A stretch of 21,006 nucleotides of DNA from Isoetes engelmannii. Its lineage: Eukaryota > Streptophyta > Lycopodiopsida > Isoetales > Isoetaceae. This document shows positions 17,246 through 21,006 of this stretch, piece after piece. The first letter of the stretch is position 1. The number at the start of each line of letters is the position of its first letter. The notes below the pieces were generated by a model, which was not told where the DNA came from, did not search any database, and saw only the letters and a program-made list of their open reading frames with translations. The DNA lies in contig JAANSK020274601.1 of assembly GCA_011763485.2 (NCBI GenBank), forward strand, positions 1 through 21,006, written 5' to 3'. The translations under genes and the position numbers were made by a program.

Positions 17246-19561
17246 TTAAGCACAGCTCTTTGTACAATATGCAGATAAGCGGCTATTAGACGTATTAACA
17301 TCAGTCACACTCGCCCAATCCACCGTTTTTCCATTTGAACACGTCATTGTTAGGTAGCCTTTATCCCATGAAGTCTGCATGGTGAAGACTAATAGTAAGG
17401 GAATCTATATACAGATCAACGATCAGCAAAATGCCAAAAGTGAAGGCTGACATACCGTGCATGTAATTTGTTGATCATCACAACGCCAGGCAGAAGTCGG
17501 AACACAACTTAAATAATGGCACCACGTGCACTTCTTGTTCACATCAACGCCTTTGAACAACAGAATTATGGCTGCCAAGAACCTGGCAACACATAATCCT
17601 CCCAAATTTAGTATGGCAACCAACTAAGGTACAAGGAAAATGAGTTCAAAGTGCCAACAGTTTCAATGAACACTAAACGCAAGTTCGAATTTAAAATCAG
17701 CAGGGATCAACACTTCATGAAGCAAGCGTATAGCTAACATTAACATACTTCTTTAACTAATTGGTAAATCTGAAATCAATGTTCCATAACTTACCCAGCA
17801 ACCAAGATGACCACAGCCGTTATTAAGAGTATGTATTGAATGGCTTTGTGCTTTGTTCTCACAGGCATTTCCACACCTTCATGTACTGCTTCATGACGTC
17901 TTAACCAACCAAGTTGAGGCTTAAGCAAGAAGACAAAACCCAAGAGGAAACCAGTCAAGAACCCTCCAATATGGGCAAAATTGTCCACGTGTGGTAGTAT
18001 ACCGACAGCCAAATTGACGACAGTTAAGATAATTAGGGTTGTCAATGCTGCACACTGCATGAAGCAGGACAAAATGAAGAAAATAAAGTTAGCATCATCA
18101 TAAACAAGGGGCAAAACAAGCATCTAGTATACACAAACCTTATTATTATACATTGACCAATTTGTAAGCAGCTCTGACAACATGGCACCTAACAAGCCAA
18201 ACAGGGCACCAGATGCTCCAACTGAAATTTGATTCTTTATAAATAAAGCAGACATCAGACTGCCTCCGAATCCCGAAAGAAGGTACACAATGCCAACCTT
18301 TACTGTCAATGACAGAAGCTGGTTAGTGCACATACGAATAATGGAGGACTGTAATGACTACTAGATTTGTACAAAATATATGATAATCCAGAGCTATGCA
18401 GACTTGGAGAAAGAACTAAATGAGAACTCAAGTGATATATAGGGCAAGCATAATAGACATAAGTATAACATCATAAAGGAGTTTGCAGATAAGTGCTCAT
18501 ATGGACGGCACGCCATACTAATATGGACGATACGCCATACATTTTTAATGGTGTGCTTTATGCCTAAGTCACCTGTCACTCAATATACAATTTAACATCC
18601 TCTTATGGCTGCAGATATGGATTTCAACGCATGCTAAGAACTGGCACATTCTTGTCAAGCAACCAAAGGTGAAGGACTAATGGGCCAATATGAAGAAAAT
18701 GAGCATGAGATGAATACGGTTAACTTCTAATGTCTATTTACATGAAGAAATATTTACCAGAAGGATGTATAAAAATGAGCATCAGATGGATTCATTAAGG
18801 GAGGAGGAAACATGTTCCACATCATAGCCACAAGAGAAACCTGAGACGCTTAAAATCTTCTATCTGAGACGTATCAAAGTTTTCTATTCTGTTCATGTTT
18901 TCAGTCAATACAACATAGTCTTACCAAAGCCAAATTCTTGCTCCAGTCGAATCCCGATGAAAACAAGACTCAGCATGTTTGCAAGCAAATGGAAAACTCC
19001 ACCGTGCAGCCACATGCATGTAAGCAGTCTCCAACCTTGGTGATCATCTGTTACCAAGCTTGACTTAAGACCACCCATCTTTTGTAGCCTGTCAATATAA
19101 TTTTTTTAGCAGCTAGCAGAACATAAATACACAAGGGCAGTCAGGGTAATAGTATGCATTACAAAAACATGAGAAAATACCAAGTACAACATGATGTATC
19201 TGTAATTATGATGTTACAATGTTGAACCATGCAAGCTCACAACCATCATCAAGTAAGGAAGAAACAGTGAAAGCACTTACGTTGCAGAGGAAGGGCCGAG
19301 CAACGGGTTCTCGCTGAAAGGCTGGAAAGAAAACCTTCCCAGAAACCTGACTATGCATCCGTCGACCGAATTTTTGGGGCAATTGTTAATTGCCATGGTT
19401 ATAATAAATGTGATGATATTCACAAGCACAATAAGTGGTATAAGCCATGAAATTCGTTTCTTCGGAGGCATTGGCTCATAAGCAACTCCAGTATAAGGAG
19501 AAGACACTGGGTAAACAGTGCGCCTTCCCATTGATCCTTTCCTTTCAACATCCATTCCCAT
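17246..19561 (-). CDS. rhomboid-family intramembrane serine protease, RBL type (six exons)
   Basis: Exons on the minus strand are 19561-19281, 19088-18925, 18302-18139, 18054-17795, 17582-17456 and 17374-17246. All introns are GT-AG and phases match, giving 374 residues. Rhomboids cut membrane proteins within or beside their transmembrane helices, in plants mainly in the Golgi and secretory membranes. A cytosolic tail (1-36) precedes membrane helix 1 (about 38-58) and the NNCPK loop. [12 protein letters not shown] (120-131) supplies the HxxxN oxyanion region. GASGALFG (177-184) carries the nucleophile Ser179 and HIGGF (231-235) the partner His231, so the dyad is intact. The last helix (about 275-299) is followed by a luminal-type tail with eight Cys, including CTWCHYLSC (308-316), as in Arabidopsis RBL1-like proteins. 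It looks complete and active. Confidence 0.93.
18303..18924 (-). other. rhomboid intron 2
   Basis: A 622-bp intron between the exon carrying the HxxxN motif and the exon with the catalytic Ser. It contains a 22-bp tandem pair (ATATGGAC at 18499 and 18521, each ending CGCCATA) and a diverged pair of AAAATGAGCAT words near 18698 and 18773. No gene inside. Confidence 0.8.
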
Positions 19562-19990
19562 TTTTCAGACCCAACGACTTAGATATGTAAGATCAAAGCT
19601 GAATCCTCGAGTATAAAGCAGCAAAAGCCAGAACAAGCCAATGGGGTTGCGAATTCTTGTAAGATCAAAAGACCCAGAAAAGCGTGCAGATAAATTGGGC
19701 AAAAACTCACTAAAAAAAGGAGTGTAGGAAGGGGTTGAGCTGCAGAAAATACAGAGAAGGCTGCAGGATCGGAAGATCAAGCGATGGAGAAAGGCGGTGG
19801 TATGCAGCTGCCCCGATGGACGCGGGCGCTTGAGAAGTAATCCGGAAGCTCAGAAAGGAGGGCAAAGTGTTTTCTGCACGATATTTTTCAGCAGATTCTT
19901 GTTTTTGTTTATTTTTTTAGATAGAGAGGACCCGTTTACACCGGCAAGAACTTTTCCACGTTTCTGTAATGTCACATTTTGCATGTAGGT
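19562..19990 (-). promoter_or_regulatory. rhomboid 5' leader and promoter region
   Basis: This lies directly upstream of the ATG at 19561. It is the expected place for the 5' UTR and core promoter. I could not identify a TATA box in the right orientation and distance, so no transcription start is proposed. Small open frames on both strands have no family features. Confidence 0.4.
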
Positions 19991-21006
19991 ATTTATTTGC
20001 AATTTAGTATAACGTTCTCACTATTTTCATTGTATATTTCCCACCATACAAATCTTCCTTCCTACCTCTATTTTCCTTTTATTCTATTCTATATTTATAA
20101 AAGTTACATTTCCCCTTCCATAAAAATAAGGAATAAAAATAGGATGATGAAACCTAACTAGGCAACTTTAGAAGATTCATTCTATTTCTTGAAGCGGTCC
20201 AATGCGTAAATAGAAGATTTCAAGAAGCGTGTTGTGCTGGTCTCCACGTATAATACACCTAAATACTAATGGAAAAGAACATGCCAACCATCACAAATGC
20301 TTAAAAAAAGAAAAAAATCATGTATTTCAAAGTTGTAACACTCGTCTAGTATCGCAGATACCTGTAGACGAAAGCGCGTCTCCGTTATCACCACGTGTTG
20401 ATATGACATCATGCCAACAACCTTTAACACATGGACTAACACATGGATGAAATCTGGCCATGGTCTTGGTATGGTTTCACTTCTTATTATCAATGTCAAT
20501 ATCCTATAGTGTATCACATTGTATTGTTACTAATGAATACCAAGTCCATGCTTCCCTCTCAATAGTACCTCTTCTATGTTACTTGTGAGACTCTAACTTG
20601 CCTTAAATCACAGGTGTCGAAGATTATCATAATCCAGCCACTACCAATCGTCGGATGAAAATCAATTAAATTCAGGAACACGTATGGCCAGTAGGTTATC
20701 GTGATAACCTCTAGGAGATTATTGGGAGAGTCTTCTGCGCAAATTCGGTCGTTGATCCATAGAAAGCTTGGCTGCGATTGAAGATAATCTTCTCCACCTG
20801 CGATTTAAGGGGGTCAATCCCCCCCCCCCTCTCGCAGGTCTATAGATAACCTACTCGACCTCCCGGCCTCGCAAGTTATCTGCAAAACCTGCTCGAGGGA
20901 GGCATTAACCCCTGCTTACATGTGCATCCAACTGGTACCCACTAACGTTTGAAATCATAAGTATATGCCTCATAAGTCCAAATTATATTTTCTGCCCCGC
21001 CGCCAG
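19991..21006. other. right-edge intergenic sequence
   Basis: No gene is recognised. An AT-rich block (about 20000-20160) is followed by unique sequence. An 11-base C run lies at 20819-20829, a place where read errors are common. ATAACCT with ACTCGAC and a similar CTGCTCGAG block near 20845-20900 form weak repeats only. Confidence 0.4.

Overview
This is land-plant nuclear DNA. Two spliced host genes with GT-AG introns are plant-type: a plastid-style 6-phosphogluconolactonase on the plus strand (8939-10887) and a eukaryotic secretory-pathway rhomboid protease of the plant RBL type on the minus strand (17246-19561). Both can be reconstructed from start to stop with matching splice phases, so the window is real gene-bearing euchromatin. 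The species is not resolved from sequence alone.

The left third (1-6090) is repeat country. Positions 677-3537 hold a decayed gene of the DUF7869 type. It has a Cys-rich N-terminal part, three acidic motifs that look like an RNase H/DDE-type core (HDKMDQAKT, QLDAFGQNKN, GHTHEDID) and a recognisable C-terminal tail. It is followed by a tRNA-derived SINE-like head (about 3918-3990), a 150-bp repeat present twice (4097-4253 and 4684-4833), an array of six short hairpins between those copies, and a tiny poly(A) insertion with a 12-bp target duplication.

The middle-left (6071-8789) is a 2.7-kb segment bracketed by exact 21-bp direct repeats. Inside it is a 1.35-kb element with 28-bp terminal inverted repeats (7156-8509), and next to that a perfect-armed foldback (8517-8601). 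This lies directly upstream of the lactonase promoter.

The middle (10890-15400) follows the lactonase. It contains a cluster of exact and near-exact tandem duplications (11976-13004), an open 197-codon coiled-coil ORF on the minus strand (12945-13538), and decayed coiled-coil coding sequence farther upstream on the same strand (about 13800-15090).

The right third (15400-21006) holds a short poly(A) insertion, a GC-rich-loop foldback (16236-16344), a second poly(A) tract, the rhomboid gene, and about 1.4 kb of apparently non-coding DNA. The two host genes are unrelated in function: one serves the oxidative pentose phosphate pathway, the other intramembrane proteolysis. No operon-like or defence-system logic links them. 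The most notable material is the DUF7869-type gene, the hairpin array, the unnamed inverted-repeat element upstream of the lactonase, and the coiled-coil ORF whose 3' end lies in a fresh tandem duplication.
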